From positions 89,751 through 153,750 of the forward strand of contig NZ_LT707006.1 of NCBI RefSeq assembly GCF_900155865.1: 64,000 nt of DNA. Reading direction: 5' to 3'. The translations under genes were made by a program, and so were the position numbers. The first letter of the stretch is position 1; each line of letters opens with the position of its first letter. The notes beneath the pieces are model-generated. The model ran no database searches and was not told where the DNA came from. It saw only the letters and a program-made list of their open reading frames with translations. Positions 1 through 9,746 of this stretch are shown here, piece after piece. Source of the stretch: Bacteroides bouchesdurhonensis (GTDB lineage: Bacteria > Bacteroidota > Bacteroidia > Bacteroidales > Bacteroidaceae).

Positions 1-614
1 TCGGAGAAGGAGAAAATCGCGTAACGAAAGCTATTGATGATGCACTGCACTCTCCATTGCTAAACAACAATGATATCTTCAATGCTAAAAAGGTAATGCT
101 CAATGTTTCTTTCTGCTCAACATCCGAGTTGATGATGGAGGAAATGAACGAAGTGCATGAATTTATGAGTAAATTCCGCGAAGGAGTGGAAGTGATCTGG
201 GGTGTCGCCATGGACAACTCACTGGAAAGCAAGGTAAAGATCACTGTATTAGCAACCGGATTCGGCGTAGAAGATGTACCGGGTATGGATAGTCTGCACG
301 AAGCTCGAAGCCAGGAAGAAGAAGAACGTCAATTAATGCTGGAGGAAGAAAAAGAAAAGAACAAAGAACGTATCCGCAAGGCATATGGAGAAAGTGCTAA
401 TGGCATTGGTAGCAAGAGTCTCCGTAAACGCCGTCATATCTATCTTTTCAACATCGAAGATTTAGACAATGATGACATCATCGCTATGGTGGAAGACTCT
501 CCTACTTACCAACGGGATAAAACGACTCTTACCAAAATTAAAACAAAAGCCGCTCTCGAAGAGGAAGTAGCAACAGAAGAAGCTACTGATAGTGACGGAG
601 TGATTACTTTCTAG
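1..614 (+). CDS. ftsZ: Cell division protein FtsZ, C-terminal part (5' end outside window)
   Basis: The reading frame is open from base 3, so the gene enters from the left edge and only about the last 203 codons are present. The visible part starts with GEGENRVTKAIDDAL, in the FtsZ GTPase core, and continues through the C-terminal activation domain (VKITVLATGFG). A long, charged, glutamate-rich linker follows, and near the end is SPTYQRDK, the kind of conserved tail peptide that binds FtsA-like membrane tethers. FtsZ polymerises at midcell to form the division ring. The yqeY-like gene follows after 20 bp, probably in the same transcript. Identification is firm; the N-terminal nucleotide-binding motifs lie outside the window. 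Confidence 0.95.
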   Translation, partial: GEGENRVTKAIDDALHSPLLNNNDIFNAKKVMLNVSFCSTSELMMEEMNEVHEFMSKFREGVEVIWGVAMDNSLESKVKITVLATGFGVEDVPGMDSLHEARSQEEEERQLMLEEEKEKNKERIRKAYGESANGIGSKSLRKRRHIYLFNIEDLDNDDIIAMVEDSPTYQRDKTTLTKIKTKAALEEEVATEEATDSDGVITF

Positions 615-634
615 TAATTTAGATTAAAAAAGAT

Positions 635-1084
635 ATGGATTTATTTGAAAAAGTCAGCGAAGACATTAAAACCGCAATGAAGGCGAAAGATAAAGTAGCC
701 TTGGAAACTCTGAGAAACATAAAAAAATTCTTCTTAGAGGCGAAAACAGCTCCAGGAGCTAATGATACATTGACAGATGATGCAGCCTTGAAAATTATTC
801 AGAAATTGGTGAAACAAGGGAAAGATGCTGCTGAGATCTATATTGGACAAGGACGTCAGGATTTGGCTGATACAGAAATGGCGCAAGTTGCAGTAATGGA
901 GACTTACTTACCCAAACAGATGTCTGCAGAAGAACTGGAAGCTGCTTTGAAAGAAATTATTGCAGAAACAGGTGCTACCAGTGGTAAAGATATGGGTAAA
1001 GTAATGGGCGTTGCTTCCAAGAAACTAGCCGGACTTGCTGAAGGTCGTGCTATCTCTGCTAAAGTAAAGGAACTCTTAGGATAA
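635..1084 (+). CDS. GatB/YqeY domain-containing protein
   Basis: This 149-residue protein has the size and sequence of stand-alone YqeY proteins, which resemble the tail domain of the aspartyl/glutamyl-tRNA amidotransferase subunit GatB. Typical features are the helical N-terminus (EDIKTAMKAKDKVALETLR), the central YLPKQMS motif near residue 91 and the closing GKVMGVASKKLAG...AKVKELL. The domain is thought to bind tRNA, but the cellular role of the free-standing form is not established. It sits 20 bp after ftsZ and ends just before a hairpin, so it is probably the last gene of that transcript. Confidence 0.93.
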   Translation: MDLFEKVSEDIKTAMKAKDKVALETLRNIKKFFLEAKTAPGANDTLTDDAALKIIQKLVKQGKDAAEIYIGQGRQDLADTEMAQVAVMETYLPKQMSAEELEAALKEIIAETGATSGKDMGKVMGVASKKLAGLAEGRAISAKVKELLG

Positions 1085-1127
1085 AATCGTTCTTTTTACA
1101 CAGCAAGAAAATACTATAGTTCTATCG

Positions 1128-1189
1128 ACTATCACCGGTAACGCAGAATCCCCTTATCCATTGAGGATGCAGAACGGTGATAGTTTTTT
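1128..1189 (+). terminator. Probable terminator after the ftsZ-yqeY transcript
   Basis: A perfect 10-bp inverted repeat (ACTATCACCG at 1128-1137, CGGTGATAGT at 1175-1184) runs straight into TTTTTT. The loop is long (37 bases) and has a minor inner ATCC/GGAT pairing. The T-run is on the plus strand, which suits termination of the upstream genes. Confidence 0.65.
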
Positions 1190-1556
1190 ATATTCTCTGC
1201 CTATTACTTCTCCCTAACATAATTGAAGTGAACTTTTCTATTCATGAATTAGGAAGTTGTCTATTGATTTTTATCCGGAATTCAGGTATTACCACAGGAG
1301 ATTTGCACAATACTGCTAAAGACGCATTAAAGACTTCCAGTACTCAAAACGAATTTCATAGTAAGTTGTTAAAGCAATGCCCGGAATAGATAAAGAACAA
1401 TTAAGTAGCCAAAAACAAACCACATGTATGCCTACAATTAAAATCGAATTTAGGTCGCTCGCCGATTATTCGGGATTAATACCAATATTACTAAGCTTGT
1501 ATACACGAGAATTAACAAAAAAATCACCTCATTAACAAGCCCTCTTTAAATAATTC
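1190..1556. other. Intergenic stretch between the ftsZ transcript and recO
   Basis: About 370 bp between a plus-strand terminator and the convergent end of recO. It contains only short open frames (for example 1428-1535, 35 codons from ATG) with no recognisable similarity, promoter motif or repeat. It may be decayed coding sequence, but I see no support for a gene. Confidence 0.4.
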
Positions 1557-2294
1557 TCAATCAAACAATTCTTTCAAAATCTCCAAAGATTTTAAAACCG
1601 GGAAATCCGGCAAATGCAAGCGATAATAGTCATTGATAATCGTTAGACAACGGATACGTTCCGCACGGCTCATCGTGAAAAGATGCATGGTATCATAGTT
1701 CATGCGCATCAGCCGGCAGAGATACCCCGCTTCTTCAGGATTAATATAAGAAGAATGTAATTGAGGACGTATAGAAGTAAAACAAGCATTCAACATATCG
1801 AAGTAATCACCAGCATGATAATCTTCCAAATTCGGGTAAAGTCCTAGGAAACGCGAAAGGCGCATCAAAAAAACTAAATGAAAATTAGCAAAGTTCTTCT
1901 TACACTCATCGAGCCATATGACCGAATGTTCCAAATAGGCAAATAACGGACGATTCTCCGCTTCCTCACGCATTGCCCGATAAAGAAATTCAGCTAGAAA
2001 AAGAGCCATCGACGATTTATACGGATCATACGGAATAGAGGAGAACGGATAGAAAGATTTCGCTTCCTTTATATGATAAAGTGTTGTATTTGGACGGTAA
2101 TCGGCTTCAAACTCAATAAAAGCCAGTGGCTGAAATAGCACAGACTTAACAGCAGCTTTACGTGAACGTGGCACAGCTACCAGAAAAGAAGCTCTTCCAA
2201 ATAGCTCTGTATATATATCTACAATAATAGACGTATCATTGTATTTAAGCGTGTGCAAAACTATTCCTCTTGTTTTTTGCAGCATAACATCCAT
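1557..2294 (-). CDS. recO: DNA repair protein RecO
   Basis: The protein is 245 residues, a normal RecO length. The N-terminus ([20 protein letters not shown], around residues 7-26) is the characteristic OB-fold opening, and the rest is helical. RecO acts with RecR (and RecF) to load RecA onto SSB-coated single-stranded DNA in recombinational gap repair. The start at 2294 (MDVMLQ) and an ATG three codons later are both possible. A minus-strand -7 element lies about 18 bp upstream, so transcription is probably independent. No C-terminal zinc cluster of the CxxC type is seen. Confidence 0.93.
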   Translation of the reverse strand: MDVMLQKTRGIVLHTLKYNDTSIIVDIYTELFGRASFLVAVPRSRKAAVKSVLFQPLAFIEFEADYRPNTTLYHIKEAKSFYPFSSIPYDPYKSSMALFLAEFLYRAMREEAENRPLFAYLEHSVIWLDECKKNFANFHLVFLMRLSRFLGLYPNLEDYHAGDYFDMLNACFTSIRPQLHSSYINPEEAGYLCRLMRMNYDTMHLFTMSRAERIRCLTIINDYYRLHLPDFPVLKSLEILKELFD

Positions 2295-2311
2295 TTATCC
2301 TATTCCGGTAG

Positions 2312-2319
2312 CAAAACTA
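2312..2319 (-). promoter_or_regulatory. -7 element upstream of recO
   Basis: On the minus strand this reads TAGTTTTG, matching TAnnTTTG, about 18 bp before the recO start. No convincing -33 TTTG is present at 19-21 bp spacing. Confidence 0.5.
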
Positions 2320-2810
2320 CAAAAAAAAGAGAAATGAACAACCATACACTTAGCGAAGATAATCATGCTTATCAATGGGATGTAAGATCTTAGGAGCTCA
2401 TTTTTCTTAATTTTGAAAGTCCAACAAATCACCAATATCTATCAATCGAGGCTGTTTGCCTTCCTACTGAACAGAAAAACTTATTCAAGAATAACCAAAA
2501 CTATCAATTTTTGAGATATTAGATATTAATAGCCAAGAAATTGAGTATTAATAATCAATATGTAGACTATTATTAATAGCAGAGATGCGAACTATAGTAA
2601 AATAACATCTTCTTAAAACGACAGATGAGTAATCTGCAAAATCTAGCTATATAATATAATAAGGTAGGTGTGAAACAAAATAATTTATTGCTTTCTATAC
2701 AGAAACAAATCTTCAAAGGTAATAAACATCTATATTATATTGATTTTCAGGCAATATAAACAAATCACCACAAATAATTGGGAGTATTACTGATTTTTTT
2801 TCGCAAATAG
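2320..2810. other. AT-rich intergenic region between recO and tRNA-Glu
   Basis: About 490 bp with no convincing gene. It holds a perfect 10-bp inverted repeat, TATTAATAAT at 2546-2555 and ATTATTAATA at 2569-2578, with a 13-base spacer, plus two copies of ATTAATAGC. The hairpin has no T-run and would be weak because it is entirely A/T. Confidence 0.4.
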
Positions 2811-2841
2811 TTTGTCAGTTTCAAAAAAGTTCCTACCTTTG
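2811..2841 (+). promoter_or_regulatory. Promoter of tRNA-Glu and rpsT
   Basis: TTTG at 2811-2814 and TACCTTTG at 2834-2841 are separated by exactly 19 bp, which is the Bacteroides housekeeping promoter layout (-33 TTTG, -7 TAnnTTTG). Transcription would begin about 2848, some 58 bases before the tRNA. Confidence 0.85.
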
Positions 2842-2905
2842 CATCCGCAATCGAGAAACAATCCCTGCTTCGAGAAAGCAAACTGCAGAAATGCAACGAC
2901 AGGAT

Positions 2906-2977
2906 GGCCCGTTCGTCTATCGGTTAGGACGCAAGATTTTCATTCTTGAAAGGGGGGTTCGATTCCCCCACGGGCTA
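2906..2977 (+). tRNA. tRNA-Glu (anticodon TTC)
   Basis: The sequence folds as a complete cloverleaf. The acceptor strands are GGCCCGT (2906-2912) and ACGGGCT (2970-2976), with a G-T first pair. The anticodon stem CAAGA/TCTTG flanks the loop TTTTCAT with anticodon TTC. The T-arm contains GGTTCGATTCC. The CCA end is not encoded. The gene is followed 40 bp later by rpsT and probably shares its promoter. Confidence 0.95.
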
Positions 2978-3017
2978 CAAGTTAAAAGAATAAAGAACTA
3001 AAAATAGATTAGTCGAG

Positions 3018-3272
3018 ATGGCAAATCACAAATCATCACTGAAAAGAATCAGACAAGAAGAAACAAGAAGACTTCATAACAGATATTATGGTAAGACCAT
3101 GAGAAATGCTGTTAGAAAGCTTCGTGCAACTACCGATAAAGCAGAAGCAGTTGCAATGTATCCAGGCATTACAAAGATGTTGGATAAGTTAGCTAAAACG
3201 AATGTAATTCATAAAAACAAAGCTAACAATCTGAAATCTAAGCTGGCTCTTTATATCAATAAGCTCGCTTAA
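3018..3272 (+). CDS. rpsT: 30S ribosomal protein S20
   Basis: The 84-residue, strongly basic protein begins [20 protein letters not shown] after the start Met, a typical S20 N-terminus. The rest is helical and Lys-rich ([19 protein letters not shown]). S20 binds 16S rRNA near the 5' domain and helix 44. It lies between tRNA-Glu and gyrB and ends at a clear terminator. Confidence 0.97.
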   Translation: MANHKSSLKRIRQEETRRLHNRYYGKTMRNAVRKLRATTDKAEAVAMYPGITKMLDKLAKTNVIHKNKANNLKSKLALYINKLA

Positions 3273-3305
3273 TAATAGAAAATAAACAATTCTATATAGC
3301 ATTCA

Positions 3306-3337
3306 GGCTGGACTTTTAAGTTCGGCCTTTTGTGTTT
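3306..3337 (+). terminator. Terminator after rpsT
   Basis: GGCTGGACTT (3306-3315) pairs with AAGTTCGGCC (3318-3327), with two G-U pairs and a two-base loop, and is followed by TTTTGTGTTTT. Confidence 0.8.
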
Positions 3338-3433
3338 TAAGTCACTGATTATTAAGTTTGTTTCATAATAAAGAATACGCGCTTATTCTTTATTTTTTCA
3401 CCTTTCATTCTTCGCCAAATCGACATTTTTCAC

Positions 3434-3441
3434 TATATTTG
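3434..3441 (+). promoter_or_regulatory. -7 element of gyrB
   Basis: TATATTTG matches TAnnTTTG and lies 29 bp before the gyrB ATG. The expected -33 position reads TTCG at 3411-3414, a weak match with 19-bp spacing. Confidence 0.65.
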
Positions 3442-3455
3442 CTCTGTTATTATAA

Positions 3456-5429
<1,974 letters not shown>

Positions 5430-5477
5430 TTTAGATAATACGTTTTTATAAACCAACCTCACATCTTACAACGAAGA

Positions 5478-5520
5478 AACGCCGGTTAATAAAGGAAAAT
5501 CCTTTATGCCGGCGTTTTTC
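5478..5520 (+). terminator. Strong terminator after gyrB
   Basis: AACGCCGG (5478-5485) and CCGGCGTT (5508-5515) form the outer stem, and TAAAGG/CCTTTA the inner stem, around an AAAAT loop. A T-run follows the stem. Confidence 0.9.
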
Positions 5521-5586
5521 TTTTATTTTTAGCCAACTTTTCCTTAATAAAATCTAATGTTTAAAGATTTTTCCAATCCGATTCCC

Positions 5587-5594
5587 TACATTTG
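5587..5594 (+). promoter_or_regulatory. -7 element before the small membrane protein and protease
   Basis: TACATTTG fits TAnnTTTG and is 23 bp before the ATG at 5617. It rules out the longer in-frame start at 5557, which lies upstream of the promoter element. Confidence 0.6.
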
Positions 5595-5616
5595 TATGCC
5601 ACAAACGATAACGCCT

Positions 5617-5811
5617 ATGAAAACTACCAATCCATTATTAAAAAAAATAAGACTCTTCCTGATCGTCTTGGCATCCTGCATTATAGTAACCTGTATTTTC
5701 CTCATTATTATTCATCCGAAAGTTTGGATAACACCGACATGCTTGATCATAGCTATGGCATTTTTATTAGTGATTCAATATAGAATCAAACATAAATATT
5801 CACACAAATGA
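5617..5811 (+). CDS. Small two-helix membrane protein
   Basis: The 64-residue product (MKTTNPLLKKIRL...) has two hydrophobic segments, about residues 10-32 and 37-53, and a basic C-terminal tail (IKHKYSHK), so it probably sits in the inner membrane. The start is the ATG just downstream of a -7 element; a longer frame upstream overlaps the promoter. Its stop overlaps the start of the protease gene by 4 bp (ATGA), which implies translational coupling. I recognise no family. Confidence 0.6.
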   Translation: MKTTNPLLKKIRLFLIVLASCIIVTCIFLIIIHPKVWITPTCLIIAMAFLLVIQYRIKHKYSHK

Positions 5812-7142
5812 GAAAAGTATTATTCATTATTGTACTGCTATTAAATATAACAATACTTCTTCATGCCCAACAAGCTGATGAGAAAATAGGAAACCTTATC
5901 AGTCAGGCTAAATGGTTCGAATTGCAACGAGAATATACTATTTATAAAGACTCCTTGTCTCCTTTTATTCATGATTTTGCGTGCAGCCTTCTTAGCTATT
6001 ACTTTAATGAACCGGATGCACCTGAGAAATTGAGCGATATGATGAATAAACATGGACAAATGCTAGATTACAATAGCCAATTGAGTTATGGATATTTCAT
6101 ACATTCCTGCTATGCCCGAATGGGACAAAATAAGGCAGCAGCAGTCGTACTATCTGATATTATGAAACAATTGGAAGGCCATTTAGACGAAAACATGCAG
6201 TTGGAATATACTGATATGCTAAAATCATACCAAGTTTTGGCTAACGAAGGAAAAATCCTACAAGTCTAACGTCCAAATAAAGATGTAATCATTCCTATCA
6301 CAGTCGATAGCGTAGGAAAATATAAACAAAAAGCGATTCACCTAAATGCCCAGATAAATGGAAAAGCACAGCAATTTCAATTGGATACTGGAGCCGGGCA
6401 TAGTGTAGTTAGCCCTGAAATGGCGAAAGAATGTAACATGCGAATCATTAGAGACAGTATAAGGGTCGGTGGACTAAAAATAGGTTACGGACAACTAGCA
6501 ATAGCCGATACATTTAGCATTGGTGACATAACAATTCACAAAGTCCCCTTCCTAGTACTGAATATGAAAACAAATAATGTAGCAGCAGACTCTTTTATGA
6601 ACAGCCTGAAAAGCCTAATAGGAGCCGATTTGTTGGTTCGACTGGAGGAAATCAATATTAATTTTGATTCTCTACAAATAAAAATACCTCAAAAAACGAC
6701 TCCCAACCCATTCGGGCATTCTAACTTAAGATTTAACAATGAACACTTATGGACAATAGAAGTAACGAATGGAACCGAAAATTTATCAATGCACTTTGAC
6801 TGTGGAGCTACCGGAAGTTCTTTAACTGAAAAATATTTTAAAGAGCATCAGAATCAGATAGAGCAAACAGGCAAACAGGACACAGTAAGAATCGCTGGGT
6901 TTGGAGGTGTAATGAAAAAGGACATATACAAGCTACCGAACTTCTGCGTTTCTATTGATTCACTCGAAGCATGCCTCCCTGAAATTTTTGTATATATAGA
7001 CAGAGACAGTGATGTTCCGAACGTAGTAGCGAACGAAGACGGCTGGTTCGGAATGGATTTATTTTATTCATATGGGAATGTCTTAATAAATCTAAAAGAC
7101 ATGTATGTGAAAACCACTCCCAAGAAACAGACTGATGGTTAA
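5808..7142 (+). pseudogene. Secreted retropepsin-like aspartyl protease with in-frame stop
   Basis: One reading frame runs from 5808 to 7142 and is interrupted only by TAA at 6267-6269 (codon 154). The first part has a signal peptide (residues 1 to about 20, ending LLHAQ) and a helical, TPR-like region. After the stop the frame continues directly into two aspartyl-protease-like domains: DTGAG at codons 193-197, then HFDCGATGSS with DCG at codons 331-333. The first ATG after the stop falls inside the first protease domain, so the second half has no convincing start of its own. It is most simply one periplasmic protease gene inactivated by a nonsense mutation. A sequencing error or a rare readthrough cannot be excluded. 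Confidence 0.75.
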
Positions 7143-7720
7143 ATCAGATGCTGTTTCTTCAGTTCTTCTACAGCTATTTCCAGTTCTTGGTACCACTCTG
7201 CTCCAAATTTACGAATTAAAGGTTCCTTTAAGAACTGATAGATAGCCACATTCTCTTTTTTCCCTAACAAGACAGCTGCTTTACACACATCCCAACGATG
7301 ATAATTAACAGCTTTATATGGACCGTAATCACCAATCCGAATAGGATAAAGATGACAAGATATCGGTTTATAGAAATCTGTCTTTCCTTCGCGATAAGCC
7401 TTCTCGATAGCACAATAGCAATAGCCTTTATCATCATAACAAGTAAAAACACAATCTTTACCATTAACGATAGAGGTTACCAGATCCCCTTCCTCATCCG
7501 TATATACGACTCCCTGTTTTTCAATCATCGCACGTGCTTCAGGAGCCAATTCATCCCAAATTATAGGCAATACCTCCTCTAACTTTTCCACTTCATCCAG
7601 TTCTACCGGTGCACCAGCATCTCCTTCAATGCAACATTCGCCTTTACAAGCATCCAAATTACAAAGGAATTTTTCACGAAGCACATCCAAACTCACTACC
7701 ACATCATCTATCTGAATCAT
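7139..7720 (-). CDS. DUF3109 family cysteine-rich protein
   Basis: The 193-residue protein has the DUF3109 pattern: an N-terminal cysteine cluster C20, C25, C29, C30 (LCNLDACKGECC), a mid-protein cluster (CVFTCYDDKGYCYC) and a later CHLYP. This arrangement suggests a metal or Fe-S site, as in YkgJ-type CxxxxCxxCC proteins, but no function is established. The start is the ATG at 7720 with AAAGAAG just upstream; the longer frame would begin with TTG. A -7 element lies at 7742-7749. It ends 4 bp inside the convergent protease gene. Confidence 0.88.
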   Translation of the reverse strand: MIQIDDVVVSLDVLREKFLCNLDACKGECCIEGDAGAPVELDEVEKLEEVLPIIWDELAPEARAMIEKQGVVYTDEEGDLVTSIVNGKDCVFTCYDDKGYCYCAIEKAYREGKTDFYKPISCHLYPIRIGDYGPYKAVNYHRWDVCKAAVLLGKKENVAIYQFLKEPLIRKFGAEWYQELEIAVEELKKQHLI

Positions 7721-7741
7721 ATCTTCTTTTAATTGAACGTG

Positions 7742-7749
7742 CAAAAATA
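7742..7749 (-). promoter_or_regulatory. -7 element of the DUF3109 gene
   Basis: On the minus strand it reads TATTTTTG, 21 bp before the ATG at 7720. It supports that start. Confidence 0.6.
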
Positions 7750-7781
7750 CGAAAAAGTAGCAAAAGAGTTTTTTAAAATCC

Positions 7782-7789
7782 TATATTTG
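7782..7789 (+). promoter_or_regulatory. -7 element before a short plus-strand ORF
   Basis: TATATTTG on the plus strand, 30 bp before the ATG at 7820 and back-to-back with the DUF3109 promoter. Confidence 0.5.
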
Positions 7790-7819
7790 TATTTATTAAA
7801 CTTCAAAAAACCTTTGCTT

Positions 7820-7990
7820 ATGAAAGAACCATTATTAGTATTACTAATCGTCTCCTCTAACTGCTGGGAACAAAACAGGAAAGAGCTATCTCCTAAATTA
7901 GGAGAAACTATCGACTTAAGTAGTGAAGGAGAGAAATACGATGACACAGTTATTTCCAAGATATACATTGACGGAATCAATCATCATTAA
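7820..7990 (+). pseudogene. Short lipoprotein-like ORF, probable gene remnant
   Basis: A 56-codon frame starts with MKEPLLVLLIVSSNC, which looks like a lipoprotein signal sequence although the residue before Cys is Asn rather than Gly/Ala/Ser. It is followed by a hydrophilic stretch and ends after about 40 residues. A good -7 element precedes it, and the stop is next to a 15-bp direct repeat. The intact promoter and signal sequence with almost no mature protein suggest a truncated lipoprotein gene. A genuine small lipoprotein is the alternative. Confidence 0.4.
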
Positions 7991-8015
7991 AAAATTCTGA
8001 TCATCATTAAAAAAT
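7981..8015. repeat. 15-bp direct repeat
   Basis: TCATCATTAAAAAAT occurs at 7981-7995 and again at 8001-8015. It lies between the end of the truncated ORF and a terminator, and could mark the deletion that shortened the ORF. Confidence 0.6.
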
Positions 8016-8051
8016 AAAGGCTGTCTCCGCTCTACACGTAAGACAGCCTTT
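8016..8051 (-). terminator. Bidirectional terminator at the gpmI 3' end
   Basis: AAAGGCTGTCT (8016-8026) and AGACAGCCTTT (8041-8051) form a perfect 11-bp stem with a 14-base loop. It has A/T flanks on both sides, so it can serve gpmI (minus) and the plus-strand remnant. Confidence 0.85.
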
Positions 8052-8071
8052 AGTTAATATCTATTAAGAAT

Positions 8072-9586
8072 TTATTTAATCAATACATCACCGTTCATAT
8101 CAGCCGGCATCTCCAGCCCCATTATCTTTAAGATAGTCGGCGCAACATCAGCCAGACGACCGTTCTCTACTTTCGCAGCCTTATTTTCTGTTACATAAAC
8201 ACAAGGAACAGGATTCAGAGAGTGAGCAGTGTTCGGAGTACCATCTTCGTTCAAAGCATGGTCAGCATTACCATGATCGGCAATGATAATCGCTTCATAA
8301 TCTTGCGCTTTAGCAGCTTCAATTACATCCTTCACACAAGCATCTACAGCAACAACAGCTTTTTCAATTGCTTCATAAACCCCGGTATGTCCCACCATAT
8401 CACCATTAGCAAAGTTTACTACGATAAAATCATATTTGTTTTCATTAATGGCAGCTACCAGTTTATCTTTTACCTCGTAAGCACTCATTTCCGGCTTCAA
8501 ATCATAAGTAGCTACTTTCGGAGACGGGACAAGGATACGATCTTCTTTTTCAAACGGAGTTTCGCGACCACCGTTGAAGAAGAATGTAACATGCGCATAC
8601 TTTTCTGTTTCCGCAATGTGCAACTGGCTCAATCCTTTTGAAGATAGATATTCGCCCAATGTATTCGCCACATTCTCCTTATCAAACAAGATATGAACGC
8701 CCTTAAAAGAAGCATCATACGGAGTCATACAATAATATTGCAAACCCGGAATAGTGTGCATACCTACTTCAGGCATATCCTGTTGAGTCAATACAACAGT
8801 CAATTCTTTTGCACGATCGTTACGGTAGTTGAAGAAGATTACCACATCACCTTCTTTGATAGTTCCGTCACAATTAGCATTCACAATCGGCTTGATAAAT
8901 TCGTCAGTAACCCCCTCATCATAAGATTCTTGCATAGCTTGAACCATATCAGTTGCTTTTTTACCCTGACCGTTTACCAACAAATCATAGGCTTCTTTCA
9001 CACGTTCCCAACGTTTGTCGCGATCCATTGCATAATAACGCCCAATGATAGAAGCAATTTTACCAGCAGACTTTTCGCAATGTGCAGAAAGTTCTTCAAT
9101 AAAACCTTTACCACTCTTCGGGTCAGTGTCACGACCGTCCATGAAACAGTGAATGAAAGTATTTTCGACATTATATTCTTTAGCGATATCGCAAAGTTTG
9201 AATAAGTGAACCATTGAGCTATGTACTCCACCGTTAGAAGTCAATCCCATAAAATGTATGTTCTTCCCGTTTTCTTTTGCATAAGAAAAAGCAGAAACTA
9301 TTTCCGGATTCTTCAAAATACTACCGTCAGCACATGCACGGTTAATCTTCACCAAATCCTGATAAACCACACGTCCGGCACCAATATTCAAGTGACCTAC
9401 TTCTGAGTTACCCATCTGTCCATCGGGCAGACCAACATTTTCACCGCTTGCCTGAAGTTGAGAATGAGGATAATTGTTCATTAGATAATCCCAGTAAGGA
9501 GTGGGAGTGTTGAAGATTACGTCGTCTTTCTTTTGGTCGCCTAATCCCCAACCATCAAGGATCATTAAAAGGGCTTTCTTGCTCAT
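8072..9586 (-). CDS. gpmI: 2,3-bisphosphoglycerate-independent phosphoglycerate mutase
   Basis: The 504-residue enzyme interconverts 3- and 2-phosphoglycerate in glycolysis and gluconeogenesis using two Mn2+ ions. It has the metal site LMILDGWG (D11) and the phosphoserine motif [10 protein letters not shown] (S61). Later come [22 protein letters not shown], and the C-terminal metal motifs [12 protein letters not shown] and [11 protein letters not shown]. Length and all motifs are normal. It is a single-gene transcript with its own promoter (9627-9655) and a terminator. Confidence 0.97.
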   Translation of the reverse strand: MSKKALLMILDGWGLGDQKKDDVIFNTPTPYWDYLMNNYPHSQLQASGENVGLPDGQMGNSEVGHLNIGAGRVVYQDLVKINRACADGSILKNPEIVSAFSYAKENGKNIHFMGLTSNGGVHSSMVHLFKLCDIAKEYNVENTFIHCFMDGRDTDPKSGKGFIEELSAHCEKSAGKIASIIGRYYAMDRDKRWERVKEAYDLLVNGQGKKATDMVQAMQESYDEGVTDEFIKPIVNANCDGTIKEGDVVIFFNYRNDRAKELTVVLTQQDMPEVGMHTIPGLQYYCMTPYDASFKGVHILFDKENVANTLGEYLSSKGLSQLHIAETEKYAHVTFFFNGGRETPFEKEDRILVPSPKVATYDLKPEMSAYEVKDKLVAAINENKYDFIVVNFANGDMVGHTGVYEAIEKAVVAVDACVKDVIEAAKAQDYEAIIIADHGNADHALNEDGTPNTAHSLNPVPCVYVTENKAAKVENGRLADVAPTILKIMGLEMPADMNGDVLIK

Positions 9587-9626
9587 ACTATTTCAATATT
9601 TAAATTATCACTCTGATTTTCGGATG

Positions 9627-9655
9627 CAAAGGTACAAAAAAGTTAATTACGCAAA
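9627..9655 (-). promoter_or_regulatory. gpmI promoter
   Basis: On the minus strand the -7 is TACCTTTG (plus 9627-9634) and a TTTG (plus 9652-9655) lies 17 bp upstream. This is slightly shorter than the usual 19-21 bp spacing. Confidence 0.6.
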
Positions 9656-9746
9656 CGTTTAATCTATGTTAAGTTGCAATGTACGAGAGTACTAACCTAT
9701 CGATATTTTCCTTACCTTGTAAAAGTATCACTAACAAATCAATATT

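Noticed and set aside
1177..1389. A 70-codon plus-strand frame after the yqeY-like gene
   Set aside because: It starts inside the terminator stem with a non-ATG codon, has no promoter or ribosome site, and resembles no family.
6381..7142. Downstream half of the aspartyl protease as a separate gene
   Set aside because: The first possible start is a TTG inside the first active-site motif, so an independent gene would lack the start of the domain; a broken single gene fits better.
8693..9205. A 170-codon frame antisense to gpmI
   Set aside because: It is fully contained in gpmI and has no protein-like features.
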